The notes under the pieces were generated by a model. It made no database searches. It was not told where the DNA came from and worked only from the letters and a program-made list of their open reading frames with translations. DNA of 64,000 bases from Jejuia pallidilutea (GTDB lineage: Bacteria; Bacteroidota; Bacteroidia; Flavobacteriales; Flavobacteriaceae), in NCBI RefSeq assembly GCF_002973595.1, contig NZ_PVEO01000006.1, forward strand, positions 62,001 to 126,000, written 5' to 3'. The stretch's first letter is position 1; every line of letters begins with the position of its first letter. Both the position numbers and the translations under genes were made by a program. Below are positions 25,729 to 33,070 of this stretch, one piece after another.

Positions 25729-27288
25729 ATGAAGATATTTTCTAAAGCACAAATATACTTAGGCGATAAACTTACTGCAGAACGACAAAATATTACATCA
25801 ACAGAATTAATGGAACGCGCAGGCACCCAAATTTTTAACTGGATGCATGCCCGTATGCAAGGTGCACAGGTACCTGTGCATGTATTTTGCGGCATTGGAA
25901 ATAACGGTGGCGATGGCTTAGTTTTAGCAAGACATTTAGTAACCCATGGCTATAATGTAAACACTTATGTAGTTAACTGTAGCGATAAACGTTCCAAGGA
26001 TTTTTTAGTGAACTACGATAGAATTAAAAACGTAACTAAAAAATGGCCTACTTTATTAAAATGTGCTGATGATTTTCCTGAAATTAACGCTAATGATATT
26101 ATTGTAGATGCTGTTTTTGGTATAGGTTTAAATAGACCTATTGAGGATTGGGTAAAACAACTATTCCTACATTTTAGAGCAACCAAGGCATTTACCTTAT
26201 CGATTGATATTCCTTCTGGTTTGTATCCAGATAAGGCAGTTGAAGACAAGGAAGCTGTAGTTTATGCAGGTTTTACTTTAAGTTTTGCATCCCCTAAACT
26301 CGTTTTCTTTTTGCCCGAAACTGCAAAATATACAGTACAATGGGAAGTTTTAGATATTGGTTTAGATCCTGAATATCTCTATACCACCGAAACCGAAGCG
26401 CAACTTATTGGAAAACATGAGGTTTTGCCCAATTACATAGCAAGAGATAAGTTTTCGCACAAAGGGGAATTTGGTCATGCACTGGTTATTGGCGGTAGCT
26501 ATGGCAAAATTGGCGCCGTAACTTTGGCAAGTAGGGCATCCTTATCGGCAGGTGCAGGTTTAGTCTCTGCTTATGTGCCAAAATGTGGTTATATGCCTTT
26601 ACAGGCGTCATTCCCTGAGGCAATGGTTATTACAGATAAAGATGAAGCAATACTAACGGCTATAGATTTTGAAATAGAACCAACCGTTATAGGATTTGGG
26701 GTAGGAGTAGGCACCAATATAAAAACCATAGCCGCTTTTGAAGCCTTTTTAAAAACCAACAAGCAACCGTTAGTAATTGATGCCGATGGTTTAAATATAC
26801 TTTCTAAAAAGAAATCATTATTAAAGCTACTGCCAGAACATTGCATTTTAACACCTCACCCTAAAGAGTTAGAGCGATTAATAGGCGCGTGGACAGACGA
26901 TTTTGACAAACTAAATAAAGCAAAAGCTTTATCTAAAAAGTACAAGCTTATTTTAGTTTTAAAAGGCGCTAATACCATTACTATATTTAATGAAAAACTT
27001 TTTATAAACACCACTGGCAACCCTGGTTTGGCAACTGCCGGTACAGGCGATGTGCTTACAGGAATTATTACTGGTTTAGTGGCCCAAGGTTATCATCCAT
27101 CAGTAGCTGCTATTTTTGGTGTGTATTTACATGGAAAGTCTGCTGATATTGCTGTTGAAGATTTTGGATACCAAAGTTTACTTGCTAGTCATATAATAGA
27201 CTATTTAGGTGAAGCCTTTATAGATTTGTTTAAGCAACCTGAGCAAACGCCTCAGCCACAAGAAGCAAAAGAAGAAACGAAAAAATAG
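25729..27288 (+). CDS. nnr: Bifunctional NAD(P)H-hydrate epimerase / ADP-dependent dehydratase
   Basis: 519-residue metabolite-repair enzyme. The N-terminal NnrE (YjeF_N) half, about 1-215, epimerises R/S-NAD(P)HX; its motif is FCGIGNNGGDGLVLARHL, then VDAVFGIGLNRP and SIDIPSG. The C-terminal ribokinase-like NnrD half (about 225-500) dehydrates S-NAD(P)HX using ADP; motifs are KGEFGHALVIGGSYGKIGA, VIDADGLNIL, LTPHPKELERL and GLATAGTGDVLTGII. A charged Gln/Glu/Lys tail ends the protein. It is divergent from the thr operon, monocistronic, and closed by a terminator at 27386-27436. Confidence 0.96.
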   Translation: MKIFSKAQIYLGDKLTAERQNITSTELMERAGTQIFNWMHARMQGAQVPVHVFCGIGNNGGDGLVLARHLVTHGYNVNTYVVNCSDKRSKDFLVNYDRIKNVTKKWPTLLKCADDFPEINANDIIVDAVFGIGLNRPIEDWVKQLFLHFRATKAFTLSIDIPSGLYPDKAVEDKEAVVYAGFTLSFASPKLVFFLPETAKYTVQWEVLDIGLDPEYLYTTETEAQLIGKHEVLPNYIARDKFSHKGEFGHALVIGGSYGKIGAVTLASRASLSAGAGLVSAYVPKCGYMPLQASFPEAMVITDKDEAILTAIDFEIEPTVIGFGVGVGTNIKTIAAFEAFLKTNKQPLVIDADGLNILSKKKSLLKLLPEHCILTPHPKELERLIGAWTDDFDKLNKAKALSKKYKLILVLKGANTITIFNEKLFINTTGNPGLATAGTGDVLTGIITGLVAQGYHPSVAAIFGVYLHGKSADIAVEDFGYQSLLASHIIDYLGEAFIDLFKQPEQTPQPQEAKEETKK

Positions 27289-27385
27289 TTGAATAAAGTT
27301 TTTTTAGATTACTTGATTTGTTGCGTTCTCGTAATGCTATTATGGATTTTTCATTCAGAAATTTAATAAAAACAACTACAATAAT

Positions 27386-27436
27386 AAAACGTCATTGTTC
27401 TCCCGAAGTATCGGATTTTGCAATGACGTTTTTGGT
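27386..27436. terminator. Terminator between nnr and the convergent TlpA-like gene
   Basis: Perfect 12-bp arms aaaacgtcattg (27386-27397) and caatgacgtttt (27421-27432), 23-base loop, flanked by A-rich and T-rich tracts, so it can serve both strands. Confidence 0.8.
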
Positions 27437-27471
27437 CTTACTTTTTTTAATACTGTTGTTACACGAAAGAA

Positions 27472-28848
27472 TTAGATATTTAATTCTTCAAATAAATCTC
27501 TTAAAGCTGGATCTGAAGGCCTTGGTGCATTAGAACTTACAATATTGCCATTAGGATCTATTAAAATAAATCTTGGAATACCTTGTATTTCGTAATCTTT
27601 TACAAACTTAGAGTTCCAATCGTTATCAGCAAATAGTTGAACACCTCCAAGTTCTTTTTCGTTTACCATAGTTTTCCAAGTTTCAAAGTCTTTTTCCTTG
27701 TCAATAGAAACACTAACAAATTGAATGTTTTTATTATGGTAATCTGCTTCAACCTTTTTTAAGGCAGGAATTTCCCTAATACACGGCCCGCACCAAGTAG
27801 CCCATACATCAATATAAGTATATTTACCTTTTAAATCGTCTAAGGATGTTGTGCCGCCAGCATGATTTCTGTAGTCTACAAATTTGGGTGATGGTTTCCC
27901 TTTGGATAATCCGGTAAGCTTATCGTATTTTTCTTTTACTATTGCGTTGTTTTTGTCATTATTCGAGTTATCTGAGTACAACTTATAAAATGCCTCTACA
28001 TCTTTAGAATAACTCATGCTAGTGTTAGCAAATACAAACAATACATCATTCTTTATTTTCTCGTTTTCAATATTGCTAATGGTTTTAATAAAGGCAATAT
28101 CGTTAGCTATACCTTCTTTTTTTGCCAATGCTTCTGCCTGTTTTCTGTAATGGCTGGTAAGAAGTAGTTTGTAGTTTTCCGAGAAAAAATAATCTTTTTC
28201 ATTTTGATAATCAATGCCATCCAATTCTTTTAAAAAACTATCAGACACTTTAAAATCATCATTTTTGGTTACATATTTATGATAAGGTTCATATTCATTT
28301 AACCTAGCAAGATAGTTGTAATTTAAGTCTCGTTTTTCTAAAACCTTAAAGTCCTCTGGAATGTCTTTAAAGGTTTCTAGTAAACTGTCGCTAGAAGCTT
28401 TAATGGCTTTGTATTTTGCTTTAAAGTCGGCTTCATTTAATTTATAAACCTCAAAACGATTACCTATTAATGCCTTTTCATTTTTGTTCTTTTCTAATAG
28501 GTAGGTATTAACTTGGGCGCCTTCACCAGAAAAGGTTATTGTGTTTTCAAAGTCTTTAACATCATAAGTTACATTTAAATTATAACCTGGTTCTAAATAA
28601 ATAAATACAGGATTTTTGCCATCAAAAATTACATAAGAACTTTTATCTGTGCTTAAGGTATCTGTAAAACTACCATCGGCAGACACTTTTAGGGGTTCAC
28701 TAAAGGTCCTATCAAAACTATTAATGGTAACTACACCATTTTTGTTTGTAATTTTTCCTGAAACAATTGCATAATCTAAAGGTTTTCCTTCGTTTTTACC
28801 ACAAGCTAAAAGAGTTAGAAAGATTAAGGGGGTAAGAATTTTTTTCAT
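27472..28848 (-). CDS. TlpA-like thioredoxin-fold lipoprotein
   Basis: 458 residues. A lipoprotein signal with lipobox LLAC (Cys16) is followed by an N-terminal beta domain (about 25-120) of DUF4369-like character: SGKITNKNGVVTINSFDR. A helical middle region leads to a C-terminal TlpA/ResA-like thioredoxin domain (about 320-458) with VWATWCGPCIREIP (Cys353/Cys356) and the cis-Pro segment IQGIPRFILIDPNG. It is probably anchored in the periplasm or outer membrane as a disulphide reductant. This architecture is abundant in Bacteroidota. The substrate is unknown. Confidence 0.9.
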   Translation of the reverse strand: MKKILTPLIFLTLLACGKNEGKPLDYAIVSGKITNKNGVVTINSFDRTFSEPLKVSADGSFTDTLSTDKSSYVIFDGKNPVFIYLEPGYNLNVTYDVKDFENTITFSGEGAQVNTYLLEKNKNEKALIGNRFEVYKLNEADFKAKYKAIKASSDSLLETFKDIPEDFKVLEKRDLNYNYLARLNEYEPYHKYVTKNDDFKVSDSFLKELDGIDYQNEKDYFFSENYKLLLTSHYRKQAEALAKKEGIANDIAFIKTISNIENEKIKNDVLFVFANTSMSYSKDVEAFYKLYSDNSNNDKNNAIVKEKYDKLTGLSKGKPSPKFVDYRNHAGGTTSLDDLKGKYTYIDVWATWCGPCIREIPALKKVEADYHNKNIQFVSVSIDKEKDFETWKTMVNEKELGGVQLFADNDWNSKFVKDYEIQGIPRFILIDPNGNIVSSNAPRPSDPALRDLFEELNI

Positions 28849-28933
28849 TGGTTTATTTTAAGTTTTTACGAAAATAAATATTTGTTGCTGTTCTAAGAAA
28901 TTAATTAACACTAGTTTAAAGCATTGAGGTCAT

Positions 28934-29791
28934 TTATTGTACATCATGAACTAAATCGCGGTAATTAACAATTTTAGGAATAATATCTAAGGCTTTTAAT
29001 TCCTTTTGAACACTCATAATGGTTTGTTCGTCTATATTGCTTTGAGACCATTCTGTTATGGCTAGCCATTCTTGAACATCCTCTATTTGTTGCTCATAAC
29101 GATTGGCTATCATTCTATCAATACTTGGAATATTTTTAAACTCTTGAGTGGTAGTATTTATAATGTTTAAAATTGTTTTAAGCTCCTCTGTATTATTTTC
29201 AATAAACTCATTGCGCACAGCAATTACAAAACATGGCCAAGGTGATGGGCAATCATCAATACGTCTAAATATACCATTGTCTACCAATGGTTTCGTTGTG
29301 TATTTTTCCCAAAGAAAATAATCGGCATTCCCATTAGTTAATCCTTCTACAGCGCCATTTAAATTTTGTATCACTTCAAAATCTAAATCTTTTTCTAAAT
29401 TCCAATTATTATTTTGAGCGTTAATATATGCCATTAAATGAGAGCCAGAGCCATATCTACTTATAGCTGCCTTAGTACCTTTTAAATCTTCTATGGTTTT
29501 GTAATTAGAATTATGCGCTACATGAATTCCCCAAATAAGTGGTGTTTGCACGTAAGTTTGCACAATTTTACTGGAATTTCCAGCAATAATATCTTTAATA
29601 ATACCTTCGGTTAAAATAACAGCAATATCTATGTCGCCATTGCGAAGTGCCTTATTCATTGCGCCAGTGCCACCATAGTAATCGTGCCATCTAAGATTAA
29701 TATTTTGGTCTTTATATTCGCCGTTTTTAAGTGTTAAATACCAAGCCAGATTAAAGTGTTCTGGTACACCGCCAATATTTACTTTTTTCAT
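28934..29791 (-). CDS. NMT1/THI5-like (periplasmic-binding-protein type II fold) protein without signal peptide
   Basis: 285 residues resembling substrate-binding proteins of the NMT1/SsuA/ABC type: VNIGGVPEHFNLAWYLTLKNGEYK at the start, GTGAMNKALRNGDIDIAVILTEG, IEDLKGTKAAISRYGSGSHLMAYINA, and NADYFLWEKYTTKPLVD. There is no signal peptide or lipobox, since the domain begins at residue 4. It should therefore be cytoplasmic and is unlikely to feed an ABC importer directly; no permease or ATPase gene is adjacent. Its start abuts the phosphorylase stop (29792), so the two genes are coupled. A role as ligand sensor or enzyme is possible; the ligand is unknown. Confidence 0.82.
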   Translation of the reverse strand: MKKVNIGGVPEHFNLAWYLTLKNGEYKDQNINLRWHDYYGGTGAMNKALRNGDIDIAVILTEGIIKDIIAGNSSKIVQTYVQTPLIWGIHVAHNSNYKTIEDLKGTKAAISRYGSGSHLMAYINAQNNNWNLEKDLDFEVIQNLNGAVEGLTNGNADYFLWEKYTTKPLVDNGIFRRIDDCPSPWPCFVIAVRNEFIENNTEELKTILNIINTTTQEFKNIPSIDRMIANRYEQQIEDVQEWLAITEWSQSNIDEQTIMSVQKELKALDIIPKIVNYRDLVHDVQ

Positions 29792-30655
29792 TTAAATTCT
29801 ATCTAAAGTATATGTAATCAAATCTTCTACTGCTTTACGTGGGTTTTTGCTAAACGTACCATTAGCCCTGTTTGCTATAATGGCATTTAGCGATATTGCA
29901 TTATGGCCTAACAGATGCGATAAACCATAAATTGCAGAAGTTTCCATTTCTAGGTTTGTAATTTTTACACCCTTAAAATTAAAACTATCCATTTTTTTAT
30001 TTAATGCCGCATCTTCTAATTGCAACCTAAGAACACGCCCTTGCGGACCGTAAAATCCATTTGCAGTAGCAGTGATCCCTTTTGATGTAACATCACTTTC
30101 AAACTTAGATAATAACGACTTAAAACCTTTTACTATAATAGGTCTTGCCTTATTGGAATTCCAATTGGTATGCGCGATAAAAGCATCTTCCATTTCTAGA
30201 TTAGAGATGGTCTCTGTTTGATAGGAGTGCAGCAGCCCGTTTATGTCTAAACCATATTCGCTTACAACAATTGAATCTATTGGGATATTGGGTTGTAAAC
30301 CACCAGAGGTACCAATTCTTATAATATTTAAACTTGTGAGGTGTTGCTTAATGGTTCTTGTTTCAAAATCTATATTTGCAAGGGCATCTAGCTCATTTAT
30401 AACAATATCTATATTATCAGTGCCAATTCCTGTGGAAATTACAGATATTCTTTTGCCATTTAAGGTGCCAGTATGGGTTTTAAATTCTCGTTTTTGTATT
30501 TTAAAGTCTACAGTATCAAAATGCCGACTTACCAAATCAACACGATTTTGATCGCCCACAACAATTATAGTATCTGCAATGTGTTCTGGTTTTAGGTTGA
30601 GATGATACACACTACCATCTGGATTTAAAATAAGTTCGGATGCTTTAATTGACAT
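29792..30655 (-). CDS. Nucleoside phosphorylase (uridine/purine phosphorylase family)
   Basis: 287-residue PNP/UDP superfamily enzyme. Signatures are IIVVGDQNRVDLVSRHFD (phosphate-binding GD..R), VISTGIGTDNIDIVINEL, NIIRIGTSGGLQPNIP, and the purine/pyrimidine pocket motif ITNLEMETSAIYGLSHLLGH. It cleaves nucleosides with phosphate to base and (deoxy)ribose-1-phosphate in the cytoplasm. Substrate class cannot be settled, but NLEMETSAI resembles uridine phosphorylases. It overlaps the DUF1835 gene by 11 bases upstream and abuts the NMT1-like gene downstream. Confidence 0.9.
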   Translation of the reverse strand: MSIKASELILNPDGSVYHLNLKPEHIADTIIVVGDQNRVDLVSRHFDTVDFKIQKREFKTHTGTLNGKRISVISTGIGTDNIDIVINELDALANIDFETRTIKQHLTSLNIIRIGTSGGLQPNIPIDSIVVSEYGLDINGLLHSYQTETISNLEMEDAFIAHTNWNSNKARPIIVKGFKSLLSKFESDVTSKGITATANGFYGPQGRVLRLQLEDAALNKKMDSFNFKGVKITNLEMETSAIYGLSHLLGHNAISLNAIIANRANGTFSKNPRKAVEDLITYTLDRI

Positions 30656-31589
30656 GTAATGGGGACTTTATAAGTTTATTTTCTATTTTACTAAACTGAA
30701 ATGCTACTTTTTTAACACCACCAAATACCATATTATCTTTGTAATCTTTTGAAGCGTTATATTGACCAAGCAATACTTCATGCCCTTTTCTATTGAGCTC
30801 TACATGGTCTGTATTTACAGAATAAAAAGGCGATAAATTGTCTATAATACGCTGTAGCTGTATGTCGCCATAGCCATAAAAACCTTGGTAGTTTAGGGCG
30901 TAACCTAATAAATGGTGTTTAGATTTAATAGTATTTTCTTTAATGAGTTTTAAAATATTGGTTTCTAACACATTTAGGCCAGTAATTACATCTGGAAAAC
31001 GTTCTAGATGTGCTTTTAAGCAATTGCTCATATACTCAAATGAAGAAGATTTTACAATATATGGTTTGAACAGATTATGATCTACACCACAATAGATTTG
31101 CCAGAGTGTTACAGCGAGTTCTAAATCTTCTGCGGTTAACTTGGTTTTGTTTTTGTAGTGCTTCATGAGTTGTCCAGAACTGAGTTCAGACAAACCTTTA
31201 AGTTCTTTATAGCCTTGAACCCTTCCACTACATACTAAATAGGTGGGAAGGTTTATTTTTTTCTGTTGCAATAAATTTAGTACGGCAAGCATGTTAATAT
31301 GGCAAAACAAATCGTATTCAAACCAAAGTACAACTTCGGTATAACGTTCGTTGGCATTATCTAGCTGTTTCAATGCAAAGTCTACTTTTGCTAAATCTAA
31401 ATCAACATTATAAAACTCTCCTAGAAATGCTCTTCTTGCTTTTATGAGTTCATCTGAATGTACTAAAAACTGTGTAGGACCTTCACAAAGCATTTCCTGC
31501 CAAGTAACTATTTCGCCTTCAATTTGCAGCTCTTTTAAATAGGCTGTTAAGCTACCGCCATTACTTATATGTAAAATTTGTTTACTCAT
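30645..31589 (-). CDS. DUF1835 domain protein
   Basis: 314 residues. The N-terminal DUF1835 domain opens ILHISNGGSLTAYLKELQIEGEIVTWQEMLCEGP, with the conserved HxxNG-D/S and W.E.LCEGP. A DUF3658-like C-terminal region follows (about 190-310), with the histidine-rich KSHHLLGYALNYQGFYGYGD. The family is uncharacterised; Bacteroidota members occur as single soluble proteins. The gene overlaps the phosphorylase start by 11 bases and follows the SUI1 gene by three, so it is in the same minus-strand operon. Confidence 0.87.
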   Translation of the reverse strand: MSKQILHISNGGSLTAYLKELQIEGEIVTWQEMLCEGPTQFLVHSDELIKARRAFLGEFYNVDLDLAKVDFALKQLDNANERYTEVVLWFEYDLFCHINMLAVLNLLQQKKINLPTYLVCSGRVQGYKELKGLSELSSGQLMKHYKNKTKLTAEDLELAVTLWQIYCGVDHNLFKPYIVKSSSFEYMSNCLKAHLERFPDVITGLNVLETNILKLIKENTIKSKHHLLGYALNYQGFYGYGDIQLQRIIDNLSPFYSVNTDHVELNRKGHEVLLGQYNASKDYKDNMVFGGVKKVAFQFSKIENKLIKSPLHVN

Positions 31590-31592
31590 AAA

Positions 31593-31922
31593 TTATCCGC
31601 CAACGCGCTTTACATTAAACCCTTTATCTTTTAGTATTTGCATAATTTTATCTCTGTAATCGCCTTGAATAATTATTTTATCATCTTTAAAACTCCCACC
31701 AACACTCAACTGTGTTTTTATCTCTTTAGCTAGAGCTTTAAAATCTTCGGTAGCACCGGTGTAACCTTCAAGAATAGTAGTTGGTTTTCCTTTTCGTTTT
31801 TCGTATTTGCAAATAATAGGATCGTCTTGCATCCAAATATCAGAAGCTTTAGAAGTTTCCTTTGGGGTGTCTTCTGGTTTATGGTCGGGAAATAGGTTTT
31901 TTAATTGGTCTTGTAAATCCAT
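31593..31922 (-). CDS. SUI1/YciH-family translation factor (eIF1-like)
   Basis: 109 residues with the SUI1 fold at about 35-109: CKYEKRKGKPTTILEGYTGA, IKTQLSVGGSFKDDKIIIQGDYRDKI, ending LKDKGFNVKRVGG. Bacterial YciH binds the 30S subunit and can affect start-codon fidelity or act as a translation brake in stress. The acidic N-terminal tail (about 1-30) is specific to Bacteroidota forms. It is the probable first gene of the operon SUI1-DUF1835-phosphorylase-NMT1, with a repeat-rich spacer upstream. Confidence 0.92.
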   Translation of the reverse strand: MDLQDQLKNLFPDHKPEDTPKETSKASDIWMQDDPIICKYEKRKGKPTTILEGYTGATEDFKALAKEIKTQLSVGGSFKDDKIIIQGDYRDKIMQILKDKGFNVKRVGG

Positions 31923-31930
31923 GTGTTAAG

Positions 31931-31985
31931 TCTTCAGTTTGCAGTCTTAAGTTTGCAGTATTTAACTGCCTACAGAAGACTGAGG
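31931..31985. repeat. Intergenic repeat: two copies of agtttgcagt inside a hairpin
   Basis: The 10-mer agtttgcagt occurs at 31936-31945 and 31950-31959. The outer words agtcttc (31929-31935) and gaagact (31975-31981) are complementary. It sits between the SUI1 and oxygenase genes and looks like a short dispersed repeat. No U-run is seen. Confidence 0.45.
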
Positions 31986-31990
31986 GTTGC

Positions 31991-32941
31991 CTACTTTTTA
32001 ATCAGTCCTAGTTCAATTAAACGTTCGGTTAAAAATTCTCCAGCAGTAATATCCTCAAATTGTTTTGGGTTATTTTCATCTACACAATTGTTTAACACAT
32101 CAAGTTTCATATCGCTTACAGGGTGCATGAAAAATGGAATGGAGTACCGAGATGTGCCCCAAAGTTCTTTTGGTGGGTTTACCACACGGTGTATTGTAGA
32201 TTTTAGTTTGTTATTGGTGTGTCTTGATAACATATCCCCAACATTTATCATAAGTTCATCGGGTTCAGCAATGGCGTCTAGCCATTCCCCTTTATGGTTT
32301 TGCACTTGTAAACCACGGCCTTGGGCGCCCATTAGCAGTGTAATTAAGTTAATATCGCCATGTGCTGCGGCTCTAACAGCCTCCTTGGGTTCTTCCTTAA
32401 TTGGCGGATAGTGAATAGGTCTTAAAATAGAATTTCCGTTATGTATATACTTATCGAAGTAGGTTTCTTCTAAACCTAAATGTAGTGCTAGTGCTCTTAA
32501 TACATATTTAGCAGTTTTCTCTAGCATTTTATAGGCTTCTTTTCCAACGGCATTAAAGTTTGGTAATTCCTCTACATTAACATTATCTGGGTAACCATAT
32601 TTTTTTTTCTCATTCTCATCCACATATTGCCCAAAATGCCAAAACTCCTTTAAATCGCCTTCTTTCTTCCCTTTGGCACTTTCTTTTCCAAAAGAAACAT
32701 AACCTCTTTGTCCTGCAATTTCAGGAATTTCATATTTCTGTTTAGTGGCCACGGGCAAATCAAAAAAGTTTTTCACCTCATTATAAAGATTTTCAACCAA
32801 GTCATCGTCTAAAAAATGGCCTTTAAGCGCTACAAATCCTATATCTTCATATGCTTTTCCTATAGCATCTACAAATTTTTGTTTTCTGTTAGGATCTTCT
32901 GAAATAAAATCGTGTAAATCTACACTAGGTATATTATTCAT
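31991..32941 (-). CDS. 2-oxoglutarate/Fe(II) oxygenase, isopenicillin-N-synthase-like
   Basis: 316-residue DIOX_N plus 2OG-FeII_Oxy protein. It starts IPSVDLHDF, typical of this plant/bacterial dioxygenase group. The iron triad is visible: His194 and Asp196 in AAHGDINLITLL and His251 in STIHRVVNP. The 2-oxoglutarate-binding Arg and Ser are in SRYSIPFF. Length and motifs suggest an active cytoplasmic hydroxylase or desaturase; the substrate is unknown. It is divergent from the branched-chain E1 gene, sharing a 129-base promoter region. Confidence 0.92.
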   Translation of the reverse strand: MNNIPSVDLHDFISEDPNRKQKFVDAIGKAYEDIGFVALKGHFLDDDLVENLYNEVKNFFDLPVATKQKYEIPEIAGQRGYVSFGKESAKGKKEGDLKEFWHFGQYVDENEKKKYGYPDNVNVEELPNFNAVGKEAYKMLEKTAKYVLRALALHLGLEETYFDKYIHNGNSILRPIHYPPIKEEPKEAVRAAAHGDINLITLLMGAQGRGLQVQNHKGEWLDAIAEPDELMINVGDMLSRHTNNKLKSTIHRVVNPPKELWGTSRYSIPFFMHPVSDMKLDVLNNCVDENNPKQFEDITAGEFLTERLIELGLIKK

Positions 32942-33006
32942 AAGTTAAAATGTATGGTAATGACAACAAATGTACAAAACATTCAATTCAATAATTATTG
33001 AAACAT

Positions 33007-33021
33007 ATGCAATTTTTGCAT
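33007..33021. promoter_or_regulatory. Palindrome overlapping the -33 region of the E1 promoter
   Basis: The dyad atgcaa-ttt-ttgcat lies between the divergent oxygenase and E1 genes. It covers the -33 element of the candidate promoter at 33015-33048 and could be an operator for one or both genes. No regulator is identified. Confidence 0.4.
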
Positions 33022-33048
33022 TAATAAAATCAAATTAAAGTATATTTG
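33015..33048 (+). promoter_or_regulatory. Candidate promoter of the E1 gene
   Basis: -7 box TATATTTG (33041-33048) matches TAnnTTTG. A TTTG (33015-33018) lies 22 bases upstream. The expected start is about 15 bases before the ATG at 33071. Confidence 0.45.
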
Positions 33049-33070
33049 ATAGTAAAATAAGTGCTTCTTT

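Noticed and set aside
27318-27533. 71-codon ORF after nnr
   Set aside because: It spans the nnr terminator hairpin and runs into the antisense of the TlpA-like gene. Composition and context do not support a gene.
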